The position numbers were made by a program, and so were the translations under genes. A model generated the notes under the pieces. It saw only the letters and a list, made by a program, of their open reading frames with translations. It had not been told where the DNA came from and ran no database searches. A stretch of DNA of 64,000 bases from Nucisporomicrobium flavum (GTDB lineage Bacteria > Actinomycetota > Actinomycetes > Mycobacteriales > Micromonosporaceae): the NCBI RefSeq assembly GCF_016464385.1, contig NZ_JADMLH010000006.1, positions 124,001-188,000 on the forward strand, in the 5' to 3' direction. Numbering within the stretch: position 1 is the first letter of the stretch; each line of letters starts with the position of its first letter. Below are positions 25,563 through 35,006 of the stretch, one piece after another.

Positions 25563-28500
25563 TCAGGCCACCTTCGGGGTCGCGCGGACGCCGAGGTGCA
25601 CGTACCGCTCCCCCGTGGGCAGCCGGTAGAACGTGACCGGGATCCACGTGCCGCTTTCCGGCAGGCGTACGGCGAACCGGTCGGCCGAGACCGGCACCAG
25701 GTCCAGCTCCTGCACGGGGTCCGGGGTGAGCTCGGCCAGCGGCCCGGTGACCGTCATCCGCAGGCGCGGGCCGTCGTCGCCGTCGAGCACCTCGATGCGG
25801 GAGCCGGCGCGCTCGTACGTGCCCAGGTGCTCGGGCAGGTTCGCGTCCACGGGCTCCGCCGGCGGCGCGAACGGCTCGGGCATCCGCAGCCCGGCCACCT
25901 CGGCCAGGATCTCCGAGTACAGGTCCTGGTAGAGGGCGCGGCCGTCGTCGATGTTCGTGAGCAGCGCGATCGCCAGCCCCTGCTCGGGCAGCAGCCGCAG
26001 GAACGCCGCCTGGCCGATGGTGTTGCCGTCGTGGCCGACCAGCCGCCGGCCGTCCCAGCCGAACCGGATCCAGCCCAGCCCCCACGAGTCGCCGAGCACG
26101 TCCTTGTCCGGCAGCTCGACCTGCCCGGCGACCATCTCCGCGGCGGCCCGCTCGCTGAGCAGGCGGGTGCCGTCCGGCGCCAGGCCGCCGCTGAGGTGCA
26201 GGCGGGCGAAGCGCAGCAGGTCGGCCGCGGTCGCGTTGATGAGCCCGGCCGGTCCCATCGAACGCGGCAGCATCCACACCGGCGTCCGGACCGGACCGTC
26301 CGGCCCCGAGCTGTGCCCGGCGGCGGTGCGGTGCAGCAGCGCCTCCTCCGGCAGCGTCCCGGTACGCCGCAGCCCGAGCGGCTCGCTCAGCCGCTTGCGG
26401 ACGGCCTCGTCCCACGTGCCCCCGGTGAGCTTCTCGATCACCCGCCCGGCCAGCACGTACCCGGAGTTGCAGTACGACCAGGTGGCGCCCAGCGGGTGGT
26501 TCTGCGCGACCCCGGCGAGCCCGGCCACGTACTTCTCGACGCAGTCGTCGCCGCGGCCGGTGTCGGTGAAGACGTCGCCGTCGATGCCGCTGGTGTGGGT
26601 GAGCAGGTGGCGCATCGTGACCTTCGCCGCGACGCCCGGGTCGGAGAGCTGCAGCTCCGGCAGCACGTCCACGATCGGCGCGTCGAGCTCCAGCTTGCCG
26701 TCGTCGACGAGCTGCATCGCGAGCGTCGCCGTCCACACCTTGCTGATCGAGCCGATCTGGAACACCGAGTCGGTGGTGGTCGCGACGCCCGAGTCGGCGT
26801 TGACGACCCCGTACGCGGCCTCGACCAGCTCGTCCACGCCGCCCGGGCGCAGGCGCAGCACGCCGAGCACGGCCCCGGGCACCTGGTGCCGCTCGGCGAG
26901 GGCGGCCAGCCGGCGCTGCCAGTACGCGGCGTCGAGCGGTGCCGGGCGGTTCTCGGTGTGGCGGCGTACCCACTCGGCGACGCGGCGGTTGTAGTCGAGG
27001 CGCTGCGACGGCGGCCCGTCGACGATGACCAGGTGCGACGCGCCGGGGTAGAGCACCAGCTCGGCCGGGATCCGTCGCTCGCGCAGCGCGGTGTACCACT
27101 GCTGGGCCTGTCCGGCCGGGCAGCGCACGTCGGCCTCGCCGTGCAGGATCAGCGTCGGCGTCGCGACCTCGCCGACCCGGGTCAGCGGCGACATGGCCGC
27201 GTACCGGTCCGGGTTCTGCCAGGGCGGGCCGCCCAGCTCGTACGCCGCCAGGAACGCCCCGTCGTCCGAGGTGCCGGCCATGCTGGCGAGGTCGCTGACC
27301 ACGCCCCCGGCCACCGCGGCGGCGAACCGCTCGTCGTGCGCGGTCAGGTAGCAGGTCATGTAGCCGCCGTAGCTGTAGCCGGTCACCGCCAGCCGCTGCG
27401 GATCGGCGACGCCCTCGGCGACCAGCTCGTCGATCGGCTCGAGGAAGTCGGCGGCGTCGGCCTCGCCCCAGGCGCCCTGGGTGGCGGTGAAGAATTGCTC
27501 GCCGTAGCCGTCGCTGGCGCGCGGGTTGAGCAGCAGCACCGCCCAGCCGTCGGCGACGAGCTCCTGGTGGTAGAGGTGGACGTCGTCGGCGGCGCCGTTC
27601 CAAGCGTTGTGCGGGCCGCCGTGGATGTCCAGCAGCAGCGGGCCCGGGCCCTGCGCCTCGGGGTCGCGGATCAGCCAGCCGTGCACGACGGTGCCGTCGG
27701 CGATGGTGAACTCGCGTTCCTCGCGCGCGAACAGCTCCACGTCGGTGTCGCCGCCGCCGGTCAGCACCGTCTCCTCGCCGCCGGCCACGTCGACCGTCAC
27801 CACGTCGCCGTACGAGGTGGGGGTCGCCAGCACGACGGCGGCCCGGGCGCCGGCCACGGACAGCCCGGACACCACGCGGCCCCCTCCGGCCACCACCGGG
27901 CGCGGGTCGCCGCCGGCCGCGTCGACCGCGTAGAGGTGGGTGCAGCCGCGGTCGCGTACGCAGAACAGCAGCGTCGCGCCGTCCGCGGTGAACTGGGGCG
28001 TCCCGCCCGGATACCCGGGTGCGCCCGGCATGACGTTGCGGTCGAGCCCCGCCGCCAGGTCCCGCACCTCTCCCCCGTCGAGCGGTACGCGCAGCAGCCG
28101 CGCGTGCCCGACCGGGTCACCGGGCATCCCGACGACGATCAGCGCCTCCCCGTCCGGCGTCCAGGTCACGGTGCTGCCGAAGCCGTCCCGCAGCCCTGCC
28201 ACGCGCGGCCGGGCGTGCCGGTCGTCCACGTCGAGCACGTGCACGGGTGCCCTGGCGACCAGGTCGGCGTCGGGCGCGGTGGCTGCGGTGAACGCGAGCC
28301 GGGTGGAGTCCGGCGACCAGGCGGGGTCGCCGGCGTGCCAGTCACCGTCGGTCAGCTGCCGGCACCGGCCGGTCGTGACGTCGACGAGGAAGAGGTGCTT
28401 GCGCATGCCGCGCAGCAGGCCGGTGCCGTCGGCCTGGTAGTCCAGCCGGTCGATCACCACGGGGGCGTGCGTCCGGCGGCGGCCGGCCGCGTCGGCGTCC

Positions 28501-28898
28501 TCGCCCGGCGCGGCGGCGGTGTCCACGGCCGCAGCGAAGGCGATCCGCGTGCCGTCGGGGCTCCACACTGGCCGCCCCGCGCCGAGCGGGAGGTGGGTGA
28601 GCTGCTCGGGCTCGCCGCCGGCGGCCGGCAGCAGCCACATCTGCGCGGTGCCGTCGCCCGCGCGCAGGAAGGCGAGCCGGCTGCCGTCCGGTGACCACGC
28701 CGGCGCGGTGTCGGCGGGGCCGCGGGTGAGCCGGCGCGGGTCGCTGCCGCCCCCGGCGCACCAGAGCTCGTACCGGACGCGATCCGCCTCGGCGTCGGCG
28801 GTGCGCTGCACGTACGCGACGCGCCCGTCGGGGTGCAGGGCCGGCTGTCCGGGCACGATCAGGGCCAGGAGATCCTCGATGCGCTGGCGACGCGGCAC
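25563..28898 (-). CDS. S9 (acylaminoacyl/prolyl oligopeptidase-type) peptidase fused to a class C beta-lactamase-fold serine hydrolase
   Basis: 1111 residues in one frame. Residues about 1-380 form a beta-propeller with WSPDG repeats. The alpha/beta-hydrolase domain has GYSYGGY (Ser509), HGEADV (Asp590) and GASHLV (His622). A beta-lactamase-fold domain begins near residue 650: SISK (Ser717, Lys720), YCNSGY and GHDGNTIGQ. No signal peptide, so cytoplasmic. S9 enzymes cleave short peptides. The second domain belongs to the D-aminopeptidase/DD-peptidase-like S12 group and closely matches the stand-alone hydrolase at 31708-33084. Two peptidases of opposite stereo-preference on one chain would suit degradation of mixed L/D peptides; that is inference. 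GTG start with GGGAGGG upstream. Confidence 0.92.
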   Translation of the reverse strand: MPRRQRIEDLLALIVPGQPALHPDGRVAYVQRTADAEADRVRYELWCAGGGSDPRRLTRGPADTAPAWSPDGSRLAFLRAGDGTAQMWLLPAAGGEPEQLTHLPLGAGRPVWSPDGTRIAFAAAVDTAAAPGEDADAAGRRRTHAPVVIDRLDYQADGTGLLRGMRKHLFLVDVTTGRCRQLTDGDWHAGDPAWSPDSTRLAFTAATAPDADLVARAPVHVLDVDDRHARPRVAGLRDGFGSTVTWTPDGEALIVVGMPGDPVGHARLLRVPLDGGEVRDLAAGLDRNVMPGAPGYPGGTPQFTADGATLLFCVRDRGCTHLYAVDAAGGDPRPVVAGGGRVVSGLSVAGARAAVVLATPTSYGDVVTVDVAGGEETVLTGGGDTDVELFAREEREFTIADGTVVHGWLIRDPEAQGPGPLLLDIHGGPHNAWNGAADDVHLYHQELVADGWAVLLLNPRASDGYGEQFFTATQGAWGEADAADFLEPIDELVAEGVADPQRLAVTGYSYGGYMTCYLTAHDERFAAAVAGGVVSDLASMAGTSDDGAFLAAYELGGPPWQNPDRYAAMSPLTRVGEVATPTLILHGEADVRCPAGQAQQWYTALRERRIPAELVLYPGASHLVIVDGPPSQRLDYNRRVAEWVRRHTENRPAPLDAAYWQRRLAALAERHQVPGAVLGVLRLRPGGVDELVEAAYGVVNADSGVATTTDSVFQIGSISKVWTATLAMQLVDDGKLELDAPIVDVLPELQLSDPGVAAKVTMRHLLTHTSGIDGDVFTDTGRGDDCVEKYVAGLAGVAQNHPLGATWSYCNSGYVLAGRVIEKLTGGTWDEAVRKRLSEPLGLRRTGTLPEEALLHRTAAGHSSGPDGPVRTPVWMLPRSMGPAGLINATAADLLRFARLHLSGGLAPDGTRLLSERAAAEMVAGQVELPDKDVLGDSWGLGWIRFGWDGRRLVGHDGNTIGQAAFLRLLPEQGLAIALLTNIDDGRALYQDLYSEILAEVAGLRMPEPFAPPAEPVDANLPEHLGTYERAGSRIEVLDGDDGPRLRMTVTGPLAELTPDPVQELDLVPVSADRFAVRLPESGTWIPVTFYRLPTGERYVHLGVRATPKVA

Positions 28899-28973
28899 GG
28901 CACCCTCCCGAAGGTTCGTCGGCTTCTTGCGCGAAGCCTGCCCGGTGCCGTGGTGCGGTGTCTTGGTGCGCGA

Positions 28974-29001
28974 CGACGAGAAGCGGGGCCCGCTCTCGTC
29001 G
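28974..29001 (-). terminator. Bulged 13-bp stem after the pucR-type gene
   Basis: CGACGAG-(A)-AGCGGG pairs with CCCGCT-CTCGTCG around one central G. It lies 13 bp after the stop of the PucR gene (minus strand) and before the S9 peptidase gene, so the peptidase probably has its own promoter or depends on readthrough. Confidence 0.65.
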
Positions 29002-29013
29002 GTTACGCCAGGG

Positions 29014-30642
29014 TTATGCCAGCGGCGCGAAGACCCGGAGTTGGAGCATCGCGCCGAAGCGGGCGTCCGGGTCGGCCAGGTCGATGGCGCCCAGCTCGGC
29101 CAGGCGGCGCAGCCGGTAGCGGAAGGTGTTGGGGTGTACGTGCAGCACCGCCGCGGCCGCCACCACGTCGCCGAACGCGTCGAGCCACGCGGAGAGGGTC
29201 TCGACCAGCCGGGCGTTGTGCTCCGCGTCGTACGCCAGCAGCCGCGCCACCGGGCCGCTGGGCGTGTCCCCGCGGGCCGCGACGGCGTCGCGCAGCTCCA
29301 GCAGCATGGCCTCGGTGTGCACGTCGGTCAGGCGGGCCACGCGCCGGGTGCCGGGGTGGCCGCGCAGCACCCGCAACGCCCGATCGGCGCTGGCCCGCGC
29401 GGTGGGCAGCTCCACGACCGAGGACGCCACGGGGCTCACCCCGGCGACGAGGCACGCCCGTTCCCCGATGCGGTCGAGGAAACCGGTGGCCGCGCGTTCC
29501 GCCTGCCGCTCCCCGTCGGCGGCGGTGACCGGCAGCAGCCCGTACGTGACGTCGCCCAGCAGGGCCACCGCGCTGCCGGCGTGCACCGCGCTCAGGTGCA
29601 TCGCCAGCGCGTCGCTCATCCGCTGCCGCTGGGCCGCGAGCCCGGAGGTGTCGGCGGCGCCGCCGTCCGACGGGTCCGTCACCCCCACGGCGAGCACCAC
29701 GAGCGGCCGGTCGGCCAGGCCGAGGCGGGCCAGCGAGTCCCGCGCGCCGGCGCCGCCCTCGAGGGCCGTGCCGACCAGCTCGGTCCGCAGCCGGCGCTCG
29801 ACGTCGGCACCCGCCCGCAGCCGCAGCATGTGCAGCGCGACCAGGTTGGCGGCGTCGCTGAACGCCCGCGACCGGTCAGGGGTCAGCGGCTTGCGGACCG
29901 CGGCCCAGATCGAGCCGAGGAACTCGTCGCCGGCGCGGACGGCCACCGCCACCCGGGGCACCGAGAAGTCGCCCGCGTCCGGCGGCGGCGTCACGAACAC
30001 CGGCTGCTCACTGCGGTGCAGGTCGCGGGTCACGCCGGTACGCGACAGCATGCGCGCGTACCGCTCGGGCACCTGCCGGCCCAGGATCGTCTCCACGCGG
30101 GACTTGTCCGCCTCCTCCTGGCGGCCGGAGAACGCCAGCACGCGCGAGTCGGGGTCCTCGATCGTGACCGGCGCGTCGACCAGCGCGGCGACGGCGTTGG
30201 CGAGGGCGAACAGGTCGCCGGAGGGCATCCCGCCGAGCGTCTCGGGGCCGGCGTCGCCGACATCGCCCTGGCTGAGCATGGACCGCAGCAGCGCGGCGAG
30301 CTGCGCCCACGACGCCCCGCGGGTCAGCGCCAGGACCGCCACGCCCGCGTCATCCGCCGCGGCCCGCACCTCGTCACCGGCCGGGACCGGCGCCCGCAGC
30401 ACCAGCCCGGCGGCGCCGTGGCGCCCCAGCGTGCGCAGCAGCGCGGTGATCTCCTCCGGCTCGCGCAGCCCGACGCCCAGCACCAGCGCGTGCGGCGGGA
30501 GGCTGGGCTCGTCGTACGGGTCGTGGATGGCGACGCCGCCGATCGGCTCGCCGGGCCCCGGATCGCCGTGCACCAGCTCGAGCAGGGTGGCGCCCAGGTC
30601 GTTCAGGACACGGCCGAGGCTGGCGCGCGGCTCCTGACTCAT
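29014..30642 (-). CDS. PucR-family transcriptional regulator
   Basis: From ATG 30642 (excellent ribosome site AGGAGGTG) the protein has 542 residues. The N-terminal 130 residues form a PucR ligand domain, the middle a GAF-like/GGDEF-like sensory part (VTIEDPDSRVLAFSG, VAVAVRAGDEFLGSIWAAV), and the end the PucR HTH (AAAAVLHVHPNTFRYRLRRLAELGAIDL). PucR-type regulators control nitrogen-compound catabolism. Its place between the ABC importer genes (86 bp upstream) and the peptidase/racemase genes makes it the likely local regulator of the whole peptide-scavenging locus. Confidence 0.92.
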   Translation of the reverse strand: MSQEPRASLGRVLNDLGATLLELVHGDPGPGEPIGGVAIHDPYDEPSLPPHALVLGVGLREPEEITALLRTLGRHGAAGLVLRAPVPAGDEVRAAADDAGVAVLALTRGASWAQLAALLRSMLSQGDVGDAGPETLGGMPSGDLFALANAVAALVDAPVTIEDPDSRVLAFSGRQEEADKSRVETILGRQVPERYARMLSRTGVTRDLHRSEQPVFVTPPPDAGDFSVPRVAVAVRAGDEFLGSIWAAVRKPLTPDRSRAFSDAANLVALHMLRLRAGADVERRLRTELVGTALEGGAGARDSLARLGLADRPLVVLAVGVTDPSDGGAADTSGLAAQRQRMSDALAMHLSAVHAGSAVALLGDVTYGLLPVTAADGERQAERAATGFLDRIGERACLVAGVSPVASSVVELPTARASADRALRVLRGHPGTRRVARLTDVHTEAMLLELRDAVAARGDTPSGPVARLLAYDAEHNARLVETLSAWLDAFGDVVAAAAVLHVHPNTFRYRLRRLAELGAIDLADPDARFGAMLQLRVFAPLA

Positions 30643-30728
30643 CGACTCCACCTCCTGTACGCGACCGGAGCTCGATGATCGTCCGTCGAGGGCCGCCCGG
30701 GCAACGGATCGGGAGGATCCGGCGAGAC

Positions 30729-31700
30729 TCAGCCGACCGCGGCGACCGCGGCCGGGGCGGCGAAATGGCAGGCGGCGAGGTTGCGGTGGCCGGCGCCTGC
30801 CGGGTCGGCGGTGCGGCACACGTCCCGCTCGGGCAGCACCAGGGGGCCGACGGGGCAACGCGGGTGGAACCGGCAGCCGGCGGGCGGCTGGTGCGGGTCC
30901 GGCGGGGCGGCGTCCGCGACCGGCTCCGGCGCCTCGGGCACCGCGACGCCGGCGCGCGGGACGGCCGCGAGCAGCTCCCGCGTGTACGGGTGCTGCGGAT
31001 CGCCCAGCACGTCGGCGACGGGACCGTACTCGACGATGCGGCCGGAGTACATGACCGCGACGATGTCGCTGACGTAGCGCACCACGGCCAGGTTGTGCGA
31101 GATGAACAGCATGGTCAGGCGCATCTGCCGCTGCAGGTCACGCACCACGTTGAGCACCGCGCCCTGGATGGAGACGTCCAGCGCCGACGTGATCTCGTCG
31201 GCGACGATCACCTCGGGCCGGCCGGCCAGCGCGCGGGCCAGCGCCACCCGCTGCCGCTGGCCGCCGGAGAGCTCGTCGGGGCGTACGCCGGCCCGGTCGG
31301 CGGGCAGCCCGACCAGCTCGAGCAGCCGGCCGACCTCGGCGCGACGCTGCGCCGAGGCCGGTGCCGGGTGCCGCGGGATCGCCTCGGCGATCGAGTCGCC
31401 GATGCTCATCCGCGGATCGAGCGCGGAGTACGGGTCCTGGAAGACCATCTGCAGCGGCGGGCGGCCGGCCTCGCGGGAGACGTCGCGCACCGGCCGGCCG
31501 TCGAGCAGGATCCGGCCGCCGCTCAGCGGTGCCAGCCCCACGGCCGCCCGGGCCAGCGTCGACTTGCCCGACCCGGACTCACCGACCAGCCCCACGACCG
31601 CGCCGGCGGGTACGACGAGGTCCACGGCGTCGACCGCGACGGTGCCCCGGCGGCGTGACCCGAACCGGACGCTCACCTGCTCGAAACGCAGCTCCCGCAT
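30729..31700 (-). CDS. Peptide ABC transporter ATP-binding protein (DppF/OppF type)
   Basis: 323 residues from ATG 31700 (GAGGCGG upstream). Walker A GESGSGKS, Q-loop MVFQDPYSALDPRM, signature LSGGQRQRVALARAL, Walker B EVIVADEITSALD and H-loop SHNLAVV are all present. The C-terminal oligopeptide-transporter extension with clustered cysteines (CRFHPRCPVG, DVCRTA, ACHF) is typical of Dpp/Opp ATPases and may bind an Fe-S cluster. It is the second ATPase of the importer and follows the beta-lactamase-like gene by 7 bp. Confidence 0.95.
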   Translation of the reverse strand: MRELRFEQVSVRFGSRRRGTVAVDAVDLVVPAGAVVGLVGESGSGKSTLARAAVGLAPLSGGRILLDGRPVRDVSREAGRPPLQMVFQDPYSALDPRMSIGDSIAEAIPRHPAPASAQRRAEVGRLLELVGLPADRAGVRPDELSGGQRQRVALARALAGRPEVIVADEITSALDVSIQGAVLNVVRDLQRQMRLTMLFISHNLAVVRYVSDIVAVMYSGRIVEYGPVADVLGDPQHPYTRELLAAVPRAGVAVPEAPEPVADAAPPDPHQPPAGCRFHPRCPVGPLVLPERDVCRTADPAGAGHRNLAACHFAAPAAVAAVG

Positions 31701-31707
31701 GGCCGCC

Positions 31708-33084
31708 TCACGCCCGGCGCGGCGTGGCCCGGGCACCGAAGTGCACGTACCGTTCGCCGCTGGGCAGCTGGTAGAAGGTCGCGGGGACCCAGTTGCCGGT
31801 CTCCGGGTCCTGGCAGACGAACAGGTCGGGCGCCACCGCCACCATCGGGTAGTCGGCGTCCTGGTCCTGCAGCACCTCGGCGAGCGGCCCGGTCAGGCCC
31901 ACCCGCATCACCGGCCCGTTCTCGCCGACGAGGACCTCCTGGCGGACGCTGGCGCGCTCGTACACGCCCACGTACGGCGCCGGGTCCACCTCGACCGGCT
32001 CGTCCGGGGGGCCGAGCGGGTGCGGCAGCTTCGCCCCGGCGAGCTCGTCGAAGATCTCGCGGTACAGCTCCTCGTACAGCTTGCGGGAGTTGCCGCCGTT
32101 GGTGAGCAGCGCGACCGCCACGCCGCGCTCGGGCAGCAGCCGCAGGAAGGCCGCCTGCCCGATGGTGTTGCCGTCGTGGCCGATGAGCCGGTGCCGGCCC
32201 CAGCCCATGCGTTCCCAGCCCAGCCCCCAGGAGTCGCCGAGCGTGTACTTGTCCGGCAGGTCGGCCTGGAACTCGGCCATCGCGGCGGTGGCGGCGGCGC
32301 TGAGCACCTGCGTACCGTCCGGCGCCTGCCCCTGGCGCAGGTGCATCCGGGCGAAGCCCAGCAGGTCCGCGGCGGTCGCGATGATCGCCCCGGCCGGTCC
32401 GGCCGAGCGCGGGATGCCCCAGACCGGCGCCGGTACGGTGGTGCCGTCCTCGGTCAGGTGCCCCACGGCCGCGCGGAACAGCAGCGCCTCCTCGGGCAGC
32501 GTGCCGGTGTGCGTCAGGCCCAGCGGGGTGATGAGCCGCTCCCGCAGCGCCGCGTCCCACGTGCCGCCGGTGAGCTTCTCGATGACCCGCCCGGCCAGCG
32601 AATAGCCCGAATTGCAGTACGACCACGTCGCCCCGAGCGGGTGGTTCTGGGCGGCGTCGGCGAGCAGCGCGGCGTACTTCTCGAGGCAGTCGTCGCCGCG
32701 GCCGGTGTCGGTGAGAATGTCGCCGTCGATGCCGCTGGTGTGCACCAGCAGGTGCCGCATCGTCAGGCGCTTGGTCACCTCGGGGTCGCCCACCCGCAGC
32801 TCCGGCATCACCTCCAGCAGCGGCGCGTCCAGGTCCAGGCGGCCCTCGTCGACGAGCTGCATCACCATCGTCGCGGTCCACACCTTGGTGATCGAGCCGA
32901 TCTGGAACACCGAGTCGGTGGTGACGTCCACGCCGGTGCGCAGGTTCAGCACGCCGTACGCCGCCTCGGCCAGCTCGTCGCCGTCCGGGCCGGTCCGCAG
33001 GATGCCCAGCGTCGCACCCGGCACGCCGTGCTCCTCGGCGAGGGCGGCGAGCCGCCGCCCCCAGTGGTCGGTGTCCACGCTCAT
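31708..33084 (-). CDS. Class C beta-lactamase-fold serine hydrolase (S12; D-aminopeptidase/DD-peptidase-like)
   Basis: 458 residues from ATG 33084 (ATGA overlap with the upstream ABC gene). SITK gives Ser64 and Lys67, YCNSGY is the YxN motif and GHDGNTIGQ the KTG-equivalent region. A lipocalin-like C-terminal domain (YVGVYERASVRQEV) is present. No signal peptide is seen, so it should act on imported peptides in the cytoplasm. It is strikingly similar over its whole length to the C-terminal half of the S9 fusion protein in the same locus, so one arose from the other by duplication. Likely cleaves peptides containing D-residues. A true beta-lactamase role is unlikely without export. Confidence 0.9.
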   Translation of the reverse strand: MSVDTDHWGRRLAALAEEHGVPGATLGILRTGPDGDELAEAAYGVLNLRTGVDVTTDSVFQIGSITKVWTATMVMQLVDEGRLDLDAPLLEVMPELRVGDPEVTKRLTMRHLLVHTSGIDGDILTDTGRGDDCLEKYAALLADAAQNHPLGATWSYCNSGYSLAGRVIEKLTGGTWDAALRERLITPLGLTHTGTLPEEALLFRAAVGHLTEDGTTVPAPVWGIPRSAGPAGAIIATAADLLGFARMHLRQGQAPDGTQVLSAAATAAMAEFQADLPDKYTLGDSWGLGWERMGWGRHRLIGHDGNTIGQAAFLRLLPERGVAVALLTNGGNSRKLYEELYREIFDELAGAKLPHPLGPPDEPVEVDPAPYVGVYERASVRQEVLVGENGPVMRVGLTGPLAEVLQDQDADYPMVAVAPDLFVCQDPETGNWVPATFYQLPSGERYVHFGARATPRRA

Positions 33085-35003
33085 GACTCGTCCCTTCCTG
33101 CAGTGGTCCGGTACGGCGCCACGGCCACGGGCGCCAGGTCGGCGTGGTGACAGGCGACCCTGCGGTCCCCGTCGTACGCGGCCAGCGGTGGATCCTGTTC
33201 CCGGCAGACCTCGGTGGCCAGCGGGCAGCGCGGCGCGAAGGCGCACCCGGACGGCAGCCGTGCCGGGTCCGGGGGCCGGCCCGGGATCACCGCGAGCGGC
33301 CGGTCGCGATCGGTCTCCATGCCGGGCACGGCCGCGACCAGGGCCCTCGTGTACGGATGCCGCGCGTCCTGCAGCAGCGCACCGGAGGGCAGGTCCTCGA
33401 CGATGCGGCCGGCGTACATGACCAGCACCCGCTCGCACACCTGGGCGACCACCGTGACGTCGTGGCTGATGAACAGCAGCCCGACCGAGTCGGCCGTACG
33501 GATGTTCTCCAGCAGCCGCAGCACCTCGCGCTGCACGGTGACGTCCAGGGCGGTGGTGGGCTCGTCGGCGATGATCAGCGCCGGGCTCGCCATCAGGCCC
33601 ATGCCGATCATGGCGCGCTGGCGCATGCCGCCGGAGAACTCGTGCGGCAGCTGCCGGGCGCGTCGCGCCGCGGCCGGGATCCGGACGGCGTGCAGCCGGT
33701 CGACGGCGCGGGCCCAGGCCGACCGCCGGTCCGCGCCCTGGTGCCGGCGGACCACCTCGGCGAGCTGGTGGCCCACCCGGTGGGTCGGGTTGAGCGAGGT
33801 CATCGGGTCCTGGAACACCATGGCCAGGGAGGTGCCGAGCAGCCGCCGGTGCGCCGCGGCACCGCCGCCGCGCAGGTCGGCGCCGAGGAACTCCAGCCGG
33901 TCGGCGTCCACCCGCCCGGGCGCGGCGACGAGCTGCGCGATCGCCAGCGCGGTGAGGCTCTTGCCGGAGCCGGACTCCCCCACGATGCCGACCGCCTCGC
34001 CGGGGCGCAGCCGGAGGCTGACCTCGCGGACCGGGCTGATCTGAGCGCCCAGGGACGGGAAGGTGACCCGGAGGTTCTCCACAGCGAGCAGCGGGGCGGC
34101 CGGTTCCGTGGCAGCGGCCGCCCGCGGTGGCGGCGCGGTCACCGGGCCGGCCGGGGTGCCGCTCTCCGCCGAGCGCAGGCCGATGGCCCGGGCCACGACC
34201 TCCCCGGCGAGGTTGAACGCCATGGCCGCGAGGACGACGGCGACCGCCGGGGCCAGCGCCCCCGCGGGATGGATGTAGATCTGCGCCAGGCCCTCGCCGA
34301 GCAGCCGGCCCCAGTCGTAGCCGGGCGCCTGCACGCCCAGACCCAGGAAGGACAGGCCGGCGAAGGCGAGCAGGGCGCTGCCGGCGGCCATCGTCGCCGC
34401 GACGACCAGCGGCTCGGCGATGTTCGGCAGCACGTGGCGCAGCAGGATGCGCACCCGGCCGACCCCGGCGATGCGGGCGGCGGCGATGAAGTCCCGCCCG
34501 GCGACCGTGGCCGCCATGGTCTGGGTGAGCCGCGCGAACGCGGGCGCGGTAGCCAGCCCGATCGCCAGCACCGCGCCCTTCGCGCCCACCCCGAAGACGA
34601 CGGCGAAGAAGAGCGCCAGCAGCAGGCTGGGGAACGCGACCGCGACGTTGACCAGCGCGCCGGCCCACCGGCCGGCGCGGCGGCCCAGCAGCAGGGGCGC
34701 GGTGCCGAGCAGCAGGCCGACGAGCACGCCCAGCCCGGTGGCCGCCAGCGCCAGCTCCACCGACAGCCGGGCGGCGACCAGCACCCGGGCGAAGATGTCG
34801 CGACCCAGCAGGTCCGTGCCGGCCGGGTGGTCCCCGGACGGCCCCTGCAGGATGTCCGCCGGGTGTACGGCGTCGGCGCGGGCCTGCCACCCCATCGGCG
34901 CGAACACGGCCAGCAGCAGCACGGCGAGCAGCAGCACGGCGGCGGTCACGCCCAGCGGGCTGCGGACGGCACGGCCCCAGCGGCGGCTGCTCCCCCCGGC
35001 CAC
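33081..35003 (-). CDS. Peptide ABC transporter permease-ATPase fusion (DppC-DppD type)
   Basis: 640 residues from GTG 35003. Residues 1-290 are a DppC-type permease: an N-terminal helix, the HPAGTDLLGRDIFARVL motif, and five more helices with the EAA-like loop AARIAGVGRVRILLRHVLPN. After a Pro/Ala linker, residues about 305-640 are a DppD-type ATPase with GESGSGKS, MVFQDPMTSLNP, FSGGMRQRAMIGMGL, LIIADEPTTALD and SHDVTVVAQ, plus the Cys-rich C-terminal extension. Fusion of these two subunits is seen in some actinobacterial importers. It starts 3 bp after the DppB-type permease gene. Confidence 0.94.
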   Translation of the reverse strand: MAGGSSRRWGRAVRSPLGVTAAVLLLAVLLLAVFAPMGWQARADAVHPADILQGPSGDHPAGTDLLGRDIFARVLVAARLSVELALAATGLGVLVGLLLGTAPLLLGRRAGRWAGALVNVAVAFPSLLLALFFAVVFGVGAKGAVLAIGLATAPAFARLTQTMAATVAGRDFIAAARIAGVGRVRILLRHVLPNIAEPLVVAATMAAGSALLAFAGLSFLGLGVQAPGYDWGRLLGEGLAQIYIHPAGALAPAVAVVLAAMAFNLAGEVVARAIGLRSAESGTPAGPVTAPPPRAAAATEPAAPLLAVENLRVTFPSLGAQISPVREVSLRLRPGEAVGIVGESGSGKSLTALAIAQLVAAPGRVDADRLEFLGADLRGGGAAAHRRLLGTSLAMVFQDPMTSLNPTHRVGHQLAEVVRRHQGADRRSAWARAVDRLHAVRIPAAARRARQLPHEFSGGMRQRAMIGMGLMASPALIIADEPTTALDVTVQREVLRLLENIRTADSVGLLFISHDVTVVAQVCERVLVMYAGRIVEDLPSGALLQDARHPYTRALVAAVPGMETDRDRPLAVIPGRPPDPARLPSGCAFAPRCPLATEVCREQDPPLAAYDGDRRVACHHADLAPVAVAPYRTTAGRDES

Positions 35004-35006
35004 CGC

